From Dactylonectria macrodidyma (lineage: Eukaryota; Ascomycota; Sordariomycetes; Hypocreales; Nectriaceae): a stretch of DNA of 64,000 bases. Positions 23,282-35,498 of this stretch are shown here, in pieces (within the stretch, counting starts at the first letter, position 1; each line of letters starts with the position of its first letter). Below the pieces are notes generated by a model. It saw only the letters and a program-made list of their open reading frames with translations. It did no database searches and was not told where the DNA came from. The stretch lies in the NCBI GenBank assembly GCA_020744425.1, contig JAGMUV010000010.1, positions 1,116,001 through 1,180,000 of the forward strand. Reading direction: 5' to 3'. A program made the position numbers and the translations under genes.

Positions 23282-24880
23282 CCAGACTATTCTTCGCACG
23301 GACTACTCCATACGGCGTCCAATAGCTTGGCCAGAGTTATGGTAGAGAGGTCTATTCGCGCGGTGGAGACGTTCGGACCTTGGGTTACCAGTTTATCTTG
23401 AAGAAAACTACTATATAAATCTAGCCCATGTATAGCTAAATTTTCCTCTTATACCTTTTGCATCTAACACGTTTCAGGATAGTAGTAGTACACTCTCCTG
23501 CTGGTAACTGTATACCTCTTCCTAGGTTATTAATGTTCTCTATCGTATACCTATGGAAATCCAGATGTCAGAGCTATACATTCATAGTAGAGATTACCTA
23601 GGTAGCCCCAGCGTTATGACCACCCCAGTTACACTTATGAGAAGACTTAAATCGAAGCAAGTTCTGAAAATAAGATATCAATTTGCCAGAATCGCGAACT
23701 TTGAGCAGGCCTAGACCGGAATTATGTCGTCCCGGGACACGGGCCGAAGGGAGTAGTGATTGTAATCCCATATATCCGCGGTAGTAGTACCGGACGGAAA
23801 TGATGTGGTACTAAGGCTGATGGAGAGATATGCTCAATTTTATTTTCGCACTCGTGTCATTAGAAGGCGACTGTAAGCATTCGGTAACGTCTCGGTCCTG
23901 ATATACAAGGTGAGTGAAACCTGGTGTCTCGGGCACAGGCAGAGGGACGAAGAAAAGGTCAAGTCTCAGGAAGCATGATACGAGTGAGTCGCCATATTTC
24001 AAGCGTATTTAGTAAATTGCAGGGCAAGGGGTTGAGAAATACCAACCCGGGTCAGTGCTTTCATCATCAAGTCGGGATTCCGGAGCTTGTTAAAGCACTC
24101 AGAGGTGTCTTCAACGTGAATGAAGCTGAATTTGAGACGAGGGAATCATACTTGAGTGTAGCTTCATATTTTGACTACCTACAAAACCTCTGTCGGAGTT
24201 GTGTCTCTTCATTTTCCTGTTATCAACCCACATTGGAGTCAGTGATAACGGGTCGCGTACCGCCAATCATGCTCAAGCTGGAATTGGTTCTGACTGAGTT
24301 TGGGAATTCATTTACTTTCGATGCAAACCTTGACATCACACGCCGCCCAGTCGTCGTACAGGAAGATGCTTAGGTCTAGATAGCCGCAACGCATGAGCAC
24401 AGAATCGGTGTCGAAGTGACTGTGAGGGGAATTTAGCTTGTGGAGCTTGAAAGTGGATAAATGTTACTTTAAGTCAGCTAAACCTTGTTCTGGCGTCAAA
24501 AGTGTGACAACGTTACGCAAATAGAGGCCCAAGAAGGAAGGTGAGGTAAGACGGTTACAATACGCCAAGTAAACCATGATTAAATGACGCCACACCTTAT
24601 CTTCCCCGCACGCCGTGAAAGTAGTTCGACATTCCTTTTCTGGATGTGGCCCAGCGATTTACCTCAAGCGGTGTAAGCACTTGCAGGTCAACCTGCTTCT
24701 AGTCTAGGAATCGAGCATGCGGATGCTATATCCCCGCACGTTATGCGGTATTTGAATGACGGGCTCTTTGACGGACCCGAGCGTCTTGCAGAAGATGATC
24801 ATAAATAGGGCTCTAGGGTGCCTGAAGAAGTGCCTCGGAGCAACCCTACTTTCAAGCTTGGCTTCTCTGACTTGGTTATC
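23282..24880. other. Intergenic; peptidase promoter at its right end
   Basis: About 1.6 kb. A 149-codon plus-strand frame (23924-24373) shows no recognisable motif, and I do not call it. A CATAAATAG TATA-like box near 24800 lies about 80 bp before the peptidase ATG. Confidence 0.45.
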
Positions 24881-27456
24881 ATGTCCAAGCTTCTGTCGGC
24901 TTGCGTTGTTACCGCTGCCTGCGTTTACGCATGCTTGCCCGACAAGGCAGAGACGGAGCGCCTTCTCACCAGACGTTACAATCGAGAGGGTCGCAATCGC
25001 CATCTCAAGCGTGACATTGTCGAGTTTCCCCCAGTTCTGACCAACACGGAGTCCATCCTCGTCAACTCGTTTGATAACGCCTCCATTGCAGCCTGGTCAC
25101 TTTATTACACCTCAGGGTACCGCCTTGCTGGCCACAACAGATCTCAGGCCGAGTGGACACAGCAGAAATGGATTGACCTTGGCTGGGAGTCTTGGATCGC
25201 CGAGTATTGGATCTGGTACACAGAGCCTATTGAGAGCTCACTTAAGTTAAATCGACCTGACGGCTCGTCTCACGCGGCCCAACTGCTAGAGGATCGACTA
25301 GAGATCGACCCGCAAACCTCCAATCCTAATGAAAAGCCGGCTTACCATGCCCTTACTGGCAGCGGAAACATCACGGCCGAGTATGTTTATGTTGGGTAAG
25401 TAGCGGATACTCTGTTCACGTGAGTGTCGTAGATAGTTAACGAGGCTCTAGGCGTGGCACTCGAGATGACTTCAAACGCCTACTGGACCTCGGCGTGACC
25501 CTGGAGGGAAAGATTGCTCTGGCTCAGTACGGCGGCTCCAACCGTGGCGTGAAGATCAAGAATGCCGAGGTCAGTCCGTCTCATACCTTCAACGATGCGC
25601 TCATTTTTTATGAGCAGCGTCTTCAAAACGTCCTTGCATTTTGAGCCATTGGTCCCCCTCTTGCTCACCACGTGTGTAGTCCAATGGTATGATCGGTGCG
25701 ATCTTGTACACTGATCCACTTGAAGATGGTGAGATCACGGAAGAAAACGGCTATCTGCCATACCCAGGTTTGTAACGCGCTGCCTGAAATCTGCGCAAAG
25801 AACATTAAGAATAACCCTTACATAGACGGTCCTGCTAGACACCCCTCTGCCATCCAGAGAGGTAGCATGAGATGGGCCTCCCTTTCATTTGGCGATCCAT
25901 CAACCATAGGCTACGCGTCAACCAAAGATGCTCCACGAGCCAACATCAGTGCCTATGGTCCTAAGATTCCGTCCATTCCCATCAGTCCGAGGGACGGACT
26001 GCAACTCCTCCACGCTCTAGATGGACATGGTATTTCAGCTGAGGAGGCCAACCGAACCAACTACAAAGGAGCTTTCTCAAACGTCAGTTATAGCAGCGGC
26101 CCTGCTCAAGGGGCCACCTTGAACCTCGTCAACTTCATGGACGCTAGGCTGGAACCAGCTTATAATGTCCTGGCTTCTATCAACGGTACGAGCCCTGACG
26201 AGTATGTAATCATTGGAAACCACCGTGATGGCTGGACCGCGGGAGGAGCTGCAGATGCTGTCTCTGGTGGTTCCATACTCATTGAAATGGCCAGGGCCTT
26301 TGGAAAGCTTCTTGACCAGGGGTGGAAACCTAGGAGAACTATGTGAGTCTATCACCTCCAGCATGCCGCCCTTTTGAATACCTGTCTGACAGTGGGCAGT
26401 ATCCTTGGATCATGGGATGCTGAAGAGTTCGGCTTGATGGGTTCGACGGAATGGGTCGAAGACCACTTACCGGAGCTCATCGGCAAGACAGTTGCGTACA
26501 TCAACGTCGACACAGCCGTCTCCGGGCCCCGAGCAGAAATCGTGGGCTCAGGAGAGATTCAAACCATTGCCATTGAGATGATGAAAAAAGTCATTTTTCC
26601 CGAAGGATATGGCGCCGGCCCTACGCTGTACGATGCGTGGTATAATTCTACCGAGGGCGTCATTGGCCCACTTGGTAGCGGTAGTGACTTTGCTGCATTT
26701 TATCATAATGGCATCAGCTCTGTAAGCGCTATGAACTGCTTGTGTCGCTATCATGGTCATTGGCTGATATTGACTATAGATTGACATTTCGGGAGGTCCT
26801 GGCCCGAAGGACCCTGTCTACCAGTATCATAGGTGAGCTTACCCTTCTCATGGAGTGCAGAGATCTATTTCAGGTTCTAACCACTTAGGAACAGTCTTTA
26901 CGACACTCACCACTGGATGACCAAGTACGCGGACCCAGGTTTCCATCTCCATACTGCCATGGGTCAGTTCGTAACCCTTCTCACGTACCATATTGCCGAT
27001 GATGCATTGATCCCTTGGGATCTCCCCAATGCCGGTTCCGCGCTACGTGACATCTTCCTAGACCTTGAAGAACAGCTCGATGAGAAGTTCCCTGAATACG
27101 AGGTGGATTTGAGCCCTCTCGATGACGCAGTTGCTGCCTTTGAGGCGGCGGCTGAACGCATTTCCGTCATTGCAGAAGAGGCTTTGTCATTTAACGACAC
27201 GGCACTGCTTGTGGCGGTCAACTCAAGGTACCGCGACTTCAGCCGCGGGTTTGCAAGTGCTGGCCTGCTGCCTGGGAGGTACTCATACTACAATGTGGTG
27301 AGCGCGCCTGGGCTGGAGAGCGGCTACGGAGCCGATGTCTTTCCTGCGATCCAGGATAGCTTGGATCAAGGTAACTTGACGCAGGCTGAAGAGTGGGTTG
27401 AAAACAGCGCAAAAGCCGTATTGCGAGCGGCCCAAATTTTGAAGATTGGGGAATAA
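24881..27456 (+). CDS. Secreted M28 family metallopeptidase, glutamate carboxypeptidase II-like, seven exons
   Basis: Exons 24881-25395, 25452-25569, 25680-25767, 25826-26342, 26400-26721, 26780-26832 and 26889-27456 join in frame into 726 aa. Introns are 56-110 nt with standard ends. The N-terminus is a signal peptide (KLLSACVVTAACVYA). A PA-type domain is inserted in the first half. The di-zinc site is visible: His in GNHRDGW, Asp in GGAADAVSGG, the Glu pair in SWDAEEFGLMGS, Asp in INVDT, and a His in VYQYH at the exon 6/7 junction. The C-terminal helical dimerisation domain follows. Family members remove acidic or other residues from peptides, in the vacuole or outside the cell. All ligands are present and the gene looks intact. 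The first ATG of the frame (24818) would bury the signal peptide, so 24881 is preferred. Confidence 0.9.
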
Positions 27457-28453
27457 GGACATTAACGACCCATTAACATTGAAGGCTTCAAAAGCATCCT
27501 AATGGAGCTCTGGCACGCTTTCATGGACGAAGATAAACTGGGCTCTCACAACTTCAAATTTCTGGAAAATGGTCTGGCTGTATTCAGTTTGGGCCAAGGT
27601 CGTAGTGCCATAGAAGCTTTGAACATGATAGCTGCAACTAAGATGGTCTATCTTCAATTCAAGCAGACCTGGGTCATCGAATCCATAGTCTACGTGTTTC
27701 AATCATATTGAAATATCATCGGATGCTGATATAAGGTTGCAGTGTGCATAACTTGATATTTTGACGGGAAGATTTCGGGTAAAATGATTGAGTTGAGCTG
27801 ACTTGTACAATGAAGTCGATTTTAACATGCCATGCGAGGATGGTAGACTATCTGCAAGAAAGACTTCGTCCTAATACTGTTGCAGTTACAATCATCGCCT
27901 GTTCATAATATGTATACAAGGCTGATATTATATTTAGTACATGGCAATACTCGACTGGATTATCCCCTGGGTTGGTGAGTCAATTTAACTACATCATCGT
28001 GATGCAACGGTATACACACAATATGTAAGACATTCCCTAAACCTTGGTCTCTCATTACTCAACAGAATCTTATCCATTTCTTATCCAAGCTTTGATGACA
28101 TCGGTCGGATCTTCCTCCCGGAAGCCCAAAACATCCCGAGCAAAGTTCTGGCCCGGCTCGAGCGCTAGATTGGCGACATCCCTCAAGAGTCGGCCATGCA
28201 GCAAATGGTAGAATGCACCCTCAGAATCTCCAATACCCAGCGCTTGCTCAGCAGTTTTCTAGACTTCATCAACATTATAAGCTTAAGCGTCCACTTCTCC
28301 CCCGAAATCTCCTATGCAAGGGCGAGAATCTCTCTCTGCGAGATGTTGAAAGAGGCAATGGTGATGTACCAGTTAGCAGTCTGATTATGGTTGTTTAAGA
28401 TCCTAGCTACGACTTTGACTATAAAACTGAGGTTCGTTGTCTGAAACCTTTCG
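27457..28453. other. Intergenic, no supported gene
   Basis: About 1 kb, AT-rich. A plus-strand reading near 28075-28380 gives plausible helical peptides interrupted by stops and may belong to the relic that follows. Confidence 0.4.
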
Positions 28454-28954
28454 TTGCTAGAGTTGGCAATTTCAGCCGTACGGGTTTTCTTGTCGAAGCT
28501 AAGCGAGAGGTTTTCGGCTAGGGACGTAAACAGACTCTTCTACCCCGAGCAACTAGACGAGTTGCATTATTCAGTCCATGGAATTCACGGCCGAGACCTA
28601 CGACGCTGCAGATGCTTTCTCGGGGAAATTGACGATAACGCCTATGATGGTGTATATCAACACATTTGGGAGCGGCGTGGAATGCCATTTCCAGATTTCC
28701 AAAAGCTTCTCAAGACTACTAAAGAAGAAGGACGGATCATGATGCAAATGATTACCCACGTCATAGCTTGGCTAAACCCCAAGCCTGCTGTGATCAAGGC
28801 CAGGCGCGAGAAAAACAAGCCTCTTCTCCGAGAGGACCTCAAACCAGCGTTGCAAGCCATGGAAAACAAAAGAATAAACGATGGCCGGCTAACTCAAATC
28901 GGGGAAGCCTCGATTCATCTCGAAAAAACAAGTTCTCGATGCAGTCCAGGATGA
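28454..28954 (+). pseudogene. Possible relic of an unknown helical protein
   Basis: A 166-codon open frame with charged, helical composition (for example YQHIWERRGMPFPDFQKLLK and MMQMITHVIAWLNPKPAVIK). Similar-looking peptides occur upstream in frames broken by stops. I do not recognise a family. The pattern suggests a decayed gene rather than a functional one, but a chance open frame is not excluded. Confidence 0.25.
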
Positions 28955-31900
28955 AATGACCTCGTTCAAGGCCCCAGCGATCAAGGCCTCTTTGGCTATT
29001 TTTCCAGCCGATGACATTAACGCGTACAGCTAACGTTTCATCAAGAAGCCGTGGAAGACAATCTTGGAAAAAGTCAAAAAAGCCTTTGGACCTGAATTCG
29101 TCTCATTATTAACATTCTCTCTGTCCCAACATAAGAGCGATCAAGTTCCCGATCGTCAAGCAGCATCCAGCATCACTCAGGCTATTGTGCACTGGTTCCA
29201 CAGATCCCAGAAGTAATGGACAATTTAGCACTAAATAGTCATGAGGGTTAGGTCAAGGAGGGGCAATGCACCAGGTTGAATGCATCCGCTCCGCCATAGG
29301 AGGGATTTGAGGCCTCTGAAGCACAGATCATAATTGCAAGCAATTTATGAAAGTGAACTATGGTCACTAGCTAGAATTCAGACTTCGTCGTCCTCACTAC
29401 AAACAAGAGTACCAATTTGCCATGATCCGTAACACAAGCATCATCTTTTCTTTTGAAATAATAGGTTCCAAGATCCCAGCACATTTCAGTATCAGAGGTT
29501 GAAGGGTGTCTGATAGATAACACCTTTTTGATCGTAGTTGTAAGCTTTATTTTAGCCTTGCTCTGCCGCCGAGGCTTGCACCTCAAACATACATCCAGTA
29601 ATTACTACCTTAGCATGCTCTAATTCATAAGCATTTCTATTCAGCGACTCGGGCGCTACCTTGAAAGCAATTTTTATGCACCTCTATATTCTTCTATATT
29701 CTGCCATGCTTGCTGTGGGCATCATCTCATTTCCATTTTTCATATGATCCTCTGACTTTCCATGGATACGCCCCTCCAGACAGTGGCCGCTAAACCAAAC
29801 TATTTACACACCCATATTTAAATAACTGTTGCTATACAGGTCGGTCACGAAAGCTGGCATGATGATTGCTGACTAATAAGGCTGCCAGCCGCCTTAGTTC
29901 TCAGCAAGATTCCCACCTGAGACCTCGCAAAAAATGACCTACCCTATACTTGACCGTATACCTGGAAGTCCGCCTTCGGAATAAGCTGAGAAGAGGTTGC
30001 TCATAGAGGGTTCTTTGTGTCTTGTAAATCTGCTTTTGTAATGGATACTGCAACTCCTATAGTCTTCAATAGGTGGCTCCTCATTTCTCAATTACAACGC
30101 TAATGATCCCTTCATCGGCAAGTCGTGTTAGGCTGATCCACTTGGCGGGCACCCCCCATAATCGCCACCTCTCGAAAAACTGGAGTTAATCGTATCGTGG
30201 CTTCTGGACACCGTCTTCGACATGCAGGTGCCATTTAAAAGTTCGTAAATTATCGGGGATATCCGCTCGACATTGGCGATGTGAGGAGCTTGATTGACGA
30301 CAATGCCCATCTGGTCGCATTCCCATACCACCATGGAGCTCCTTGAATTCGGTGCATTGTTGAAAGACCTTGGACAAGTAAACAATGATTACCTGCAGTC
30401 AGACATTGCAGAAAAGATGATGGAGGAAATACATCAAGGCGTGCAGCAGATCAAAACTGACAACCTGAACTTTCTAGACAGCATCAATTACCTGGGATAT
30501 AATCAAGTACTTCCTAGCTACTTTCTAGGCAATCTAGTATCCTGGGAATGAGAAATTTTGGCATTGGTTCCGGATGATGTAATGAAAGTTTGGATATATG
30601 ATGAGACATGTCTAGGGTAGCTGAGACCGAGTGGGTTCATGATGGGTGCTGAAGAAAAACGACAGGACGAGGTTCGGTCCGCTGTACCCTTTTTAGGAAA
30701 AGAGTGGTACTGAATCTCTCAATCTAACATAAAGTAGTTCAAATTATCTTCTTTAAATATTTCACCTGACCAATAAGTCTCCGCTGTGTGATGTCTCAGA
30801 CGACTAACCAACCTTTCATATCCATCTCTAGCTTACTAGTAGGGACGTTATGGCCAATGAGACCTATCTTTATCAGACCACTTGTCGCTAAAGCAGTACT
30901 TATATCAATAGTAAGATGAGGGCAGATGGAAGTTTGGATTCGCAGGACCACCTCTACAAACATCCTGGCGGAACATGAGTCAGCGACGTAACAGGAAATC
31001 GCCGTTAAGGTATTGAGATAACCGAGGGAATTAGCCTTACCACGCGACCAAATACGCCACTTGCCTCTAAAAGAAACGGCATAGTTATAGTACTGCTGAG
31101 AAGTGTGCAGGCGTTAATTAAGAAGCTCTCATTGGACGTTTGACTGATGTTCACAGCGATATCCTCGTAATGTTTGAAAGCAGAACTGTTGACAGTGTCG
31201 CGAGTTTTTCTAACTAGCTGAAAGAAGATTAGGGTTGTGGGGTCGAGCCGGATTAGTACCCACAGATGGCTAGCTTCCGTCAGCTTATAGTTGACAAAGG
31301 GAATGAAATACGAGTTGCATATATCGACCGTAGCACGATACAGAACTGTACGTATATGCAGAGCGGTGAAAATGACGCAGGGCTCAAGCGCTACCGTGAA
31401 AGCAAGGATTAAAGGTACCGCATAACCCTGCGCTGTCGCGATAGAGGCTTCCAGGGTCTTATAGAGTTCATGAACATGTAAATTACCGCAGCCCGACTGA
31501 GACCAGAGGTCAACGTCTAGTGCCTTTCATTCTTTTCTAGAATCATGGTGTGGAAAAATTGTCAATGTGGTGGACCAACGAGGTAAATCTGACGTGTCAG
31601 TATTTCTTACGTTCGCTGCTGCAGCGTTCTAATCCCCATTTCAACAAAACAAGGCATCCTTCCGAAGAGATCAAGTTTAGTACGCGGCGTTATAAGAACA
31701 CAAAGTGTCAGCATAGTACATGCATACGACTTTGAACAGGCCGACTATCGTGCTATTAGAATCCACTTGACCAATTGAAATGTTTAGATGTGTTGGTGAC
31801 GATGTAACCTTCATAAATATGTAAGCTTACTTTTACGCAGACCTTTTCTGTGCGAAAACGGATTCCCGTTTCCCTGAATAAGCGCTAGTCGACGGTTCGT

Positions 31901-32612
31901 TGCTTTCCGTCCATGATGGCCAGTTTAAGTGAGACTCTGCCCTCTCATCCTCCAATCGCCATTTAAATCAGTGACTAGCATGGCCAGCCTGAAAAATAAT
32001 CCCCTTGTTGTATTGGACGCCATAGGAAACAAAGTGGGGGAAATACTCTCACCTGATTGAAGACTCTGTCCGCCGATTACGAATGCGAGACAAACTAATG
32101 CGAGACAAACTGGGGCGGCCATGGCTACCAAAAGGCTCCGGAATGACCGGTATCCGAATCACCAACGACGTGTGGCTCATTTTAGCGGCATGCATCCCGA
32201 GGCCTGATGCTGCAAGGGGGTGAGATTCAACTTAACTGATTCGCAAAACACGCTCTCGACGAGGAGACTATTTCACCGAAACTGCATACCCCGACATGCG
32301 GAATGTTTGTTTCCCTGGAGATGTCGTTTACCCTTGTAGATCCTTTGCTCGCTGAGAGGTGAAGAATAAGCCACCGTCATGCAGGTCGGCACGGCTTATG
32401 CAGAGCCAGCAGAAGAGGCTGGCTGTTTCTGTTGGTAGACAAATGACGCATGGAAATCTCAACAACCTGTGTGGTGTCAGTATTTTGAAAATTTCAACAG
32501 GCTCAGATAAACGGCCGTGGAGATGACTACATAAAGCCCAAGACGGCCTCCGCTCTTTTCGGCCCGTCCTCCCCTGCCATTGATAGCTCTAGCTTGTGAC
32601 AGTACAACCAGA
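28955..32612. other. AT-rich gene-poor stretch; FAD gene promoter at its right end
   Basis: About 3.7 kb with no confident gene and only short frames. A short direct repeat (ATGCGAGACAAACT, twice) occurs near 32083-32112. A CTACATAAAGCCC TATA-like box near 32529 precedes the FAD oxidoreductase start by about 85 bp. Confidence 0.45.
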
Positions 32613-34402
32613 ATGCTTCCTCGCTCTGCCTATCCTCTGCTGGCACTGGGATTTGTGGCCACTGCCTCGACGGCCACTGACCCTGTGCTGGAGACGAGTC
32701 AATTCAACATTACCGAAGCTCTGCTTGAGCATGGTGTTGATGTCTCCGAGATTCCCGCCTTGGATGGTGGCTTGAAGCGGTCAGACAATGCGTGTGCAAT
32801 TGCTGTGAGTAATCTGAGGCTACTGCCATTGGCGTATGGAGAGAGTTGGTCACCTGACAAAAAATAGTGTGCGTCGCTCAAGTTTTTGTACGGAGATGAA
32901 GCGGTAGAGACAAAAGATGAGACAGCATATGAGGTCTTCCTCGCCTCGTTCTGGTCTGCAATCCAAGGCGACGTCAGTCCCCAGTGCATCTTCAAGCCCT
33001 CGAAAAAGGCCCAAGTTTCCGTCGCCGTCCTCCTATCTCGCCTGACGCAATGTCCCTTTGCAGCCAAGAGCGGAGGCCACGCTGCCTTTGCTGGAGCCTC
33101 GGTCGCTGAAGGTGGCATCACCATCTCCTTTGCCAACCTCAAGGCCGTGACGCTGTCCAAAGACAAGAAGATTGCTTCGATTGAGCCTGGTAACATTTGG
33201 GGCGATGTCTATGCCGAGCTTGCTGAGTCTGACCTTACCGTCATTGGAGGCCGACTATACAACATCGGTGTAGGAGGTCTCACTACTGGAGGTATGCTTC
33301 TTTGGGCTACCATGACCTTCATTAGGTGTGTGCTGACTGGTGTAACAGGCGGTGTCTCTTACTTCTCCAACCTTTACGGCTGGGCTTGCGACAACGTTGA
33401 AAGCTACGAGGTACAAATCCTCGTGATCTGGACGACTGTTTCAACACTGACCCATCACAGGTTGTTCTTGCGAATGGAGAAATCGTCAAAGCGACTGCGA
33501 AGAAGCACTCAGACCTGTACTGGGCTCTTCGCGGAGGCGGCAACAACTTTGGCCTCGTCGTCGGCTTTAACTTAAAGACTTATTCGCTTCCCAACGGCGA
33601 GCTCTGGGGTGGAGGTAGAACCTACACCGAAGAGTCGTTCCCAGCCCTCACAGATGCCGTCGTCAACCTCATCAACAACTCACCCAACGATCCCAAGGCC
33701 GGCTTCTGGTCCGTCTGGGCCTACTTTAACAAGACCAAAATTGCCCTTCCCACGCTGTACTATGCCGAGCCTGACGGTGGTGATGCTGCCATTTGGGACG
33801 ACTTCAACGCTCTTGAAGCTGTTTCTGATACGACGCAGACGCGCCATATCAGCGAGTATGCCAAGGAGGGTATGGACGGTGTCCCCAACGGCCTTCGAGA
33901 GATGTACTATTCTATCACCGCTAAGGTCGACCGCCAACTTCTCCAATTCGCGCAAGACCTCTACTTTGAGACGGTTGTCGATGTGGCTGACATTCCTGGC
34001 ATTCTGCCAACGCTCGTTGTCCAGGGCATCACGATCCCACAGCTCAAGAAGATGGAGCAAAACGGCGGAAATCCGCTCGGAATTAAAGCCGACGATGGCC
34101 CCTTCTTTCTCATCCTGATGGGCGTCATGTGGGCCGACAATGCCGATGACGATGTCGTCTTCCATTGGGTCTCGGACTTTATCAAGGGGGTTGATGCTGA
34201 GGCAAAGCGTCGGGGCCTCGACAACGACTACATTTACATGAACTACGCCAGTCAATACCAGGACGTCATCTCGAGCTATGGTGATGAGAACAAGGCCAAG
34301 CTAAAGAAGATTGCCAACAAGTATGACCCGAAGCAGGTCTACCAGCGACTGCAGCCCGGGTACTTTAAGCTGGACCGGGCTCCTGTGCCGGACCTTGTGT
34401 AG
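32613..34402 (+). CDS. Secreted FAD-linked oxidoreductase, berberine-bridge-enzyme type, four exons
   Basis: Exons 32613-32804, 32868-33291, 33349-33410 and 33461-34402 join in frame (introns 63, 57 and 50 nt) into 539 aa. A signal peptide opens the protein (YPLLALGFVATASTATDP). The FAD-binding type 4 domain has PFAAKSGGHA, whose His is the usual covalent flavin attachment site, and GVGGLTTGGGVSYFSNLYG. The substrate domain follows, and the C-terminal BBE motif is clear (NYASQYQDVISSYG, YDPKQVYQRLQPGYFKL). The enzymes oxidise alcohols, amines or sugars and pass electrons to oxygen; many serve secondary metabolism. The ATG at 32580 is less likely because it would bury the signal peptide. Downstream lies only intergenic sequence. 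Substrate cannot be told from sequence. Confidence 0.9.
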
Positions 34403-34884
34403 TTGTTACATTAGAATGATATCCGGTCTTTAAATATCTAGTACAAGATGTGAATATTAACGACGACTAATTGGCCTTTTTACTGATTCCTGGAGTTATA
34501 TCAAGAGACCGGAAATGCAAGGGTAATCCGGGTATCTCGATTCTGTATCTATAGGTGTTGCATAACGCCGAGGTTCACTTAGCGTGAGCCGCATTGTGAC
34601 TAGCCCACTCCTAGTTGGCATTTGTCTAGTCAAACATGGTGGATGTAAACACCTCGGACTTGCTTGCAATTGGACTACATGAATACCCAGCTGACAGTCA
34701 GGGTATGGATAAAATGATGGCTAGGTGCCTGCAGAGTGACGCCGCTGACGACGTCTGACGCTGGCTGACAGTCATCTATCTATGCCCATAGCCATCTTTG
34801 CCGAGGCTTTGCCGAGGCTTAACCGGTATCATACAATGCCAGGGTGTTTTCTCACTTTCCCTAAAGTGAGGCGGAGTTGGGCAT

Positions 34885-35110
34885 CATTGTGGCTTGCCAG
34901 TGTTACCATGTGACAACGCCATACCTCACAATGTTTTGCTCGCCAGCCTCACTTTGAAAGCCATGCAATGGCCATCTGGCTTTTACTTTAAGGTGGTCTC
35001 CGAGAACAGGAGTTGTTTGAATTCTCTGATTGTGGCTTGCTAGTCATACGTTGCAATAACGCCACAGCTGACATGTTTTCTCTCGACAGCCTCACTTTGG
35101 ACATGTTCCG
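34885..35110. repeat. Diverged tandem duplication, unit about 142 bp
   Basis: Two copies share ordered blocks: ATTGTGGCTTGC, AACGCCA, ATGTTTT and CAGCCTCACTTTG. They start near 34887 and 35029. The blocks are separated by diverged sequence, so the duplication is old. Confidence 0.5.
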
Positions 35111-35265
35111 ATGGGATCTTGGTTTCTGGTGCGGCATGTCCTTTGTTGCATTAGATAGGAAGGGTGCATTGTGATGTGAATAGAAGCTCTTGATTTCTAT
35201 CTAACTGAGGGCTCGCGGCAGACCTATTTGTAGGTTGCTCTCATAGCTATGATAAGGTTCTCGTT

Positions 35266-35335
35266 AGACCGGCTTGTTAGGAAGCCGGGTCTTCGAGACC
35301 GGTTTGCTAGATATCCGAGCCTTTGAGACTGGTCT
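35266..35335. repeat. 30-bp tandem repeat, two copies plus a partial
   Basis: Units starting AGACCGG at 35266 and 35296 are each 30 nt long, and a third begins AGACTGG at 35326. Unit ends GGTCTTCG and AGCCTTTG are similar. They lie about 170-230 bp upstream of the deaminase gene start. Confidence 0.6.
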
Positions 35336-35498
35336 TCAGTCTTAACAGTTGATAGATGTGACATCCTTGATCTCTCCGTCATAGGTAGATTATAAGTACC
35401 CCCCGATGTTTGCTCTCACCTACGTCTTCTACACCCCATTCAGACAGTCATTTATTTCATACGACAGTTGATTTCTTCTTATATCATCTATCGGTATC

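Larger units (their letters stand above)
34403..35498. promoter_or_regulatory. Upstream region of the deaminase gene with repeats
   Basis: About 1.1 kb. It contains a hairpin-forming CTCACTTT..AAAGTGAG near 34850-34870, further CTCACTTT copies near 34960 and 35091, a diverged tandem duplication of about 140 bp, and a 30-bp tandem repeat (35266-35335). A TTATAAGTACC TATA-like box near 35390 lies about 108 bp before the ATG. Confidence 0.45.

Noticed and set aside
23924..24373. 149-codon plus-strand open frame
   Set aside because: No motif, no regulatory signal and no splice continuation that I could support.
31925..32131. Minus-strand frame with a signal-peptide-like start
   Set aside because: Only 68 codons, composed partly of a short direct repeat, without a Cys pattern or homologue I can name; a small secreted protein is not supported.
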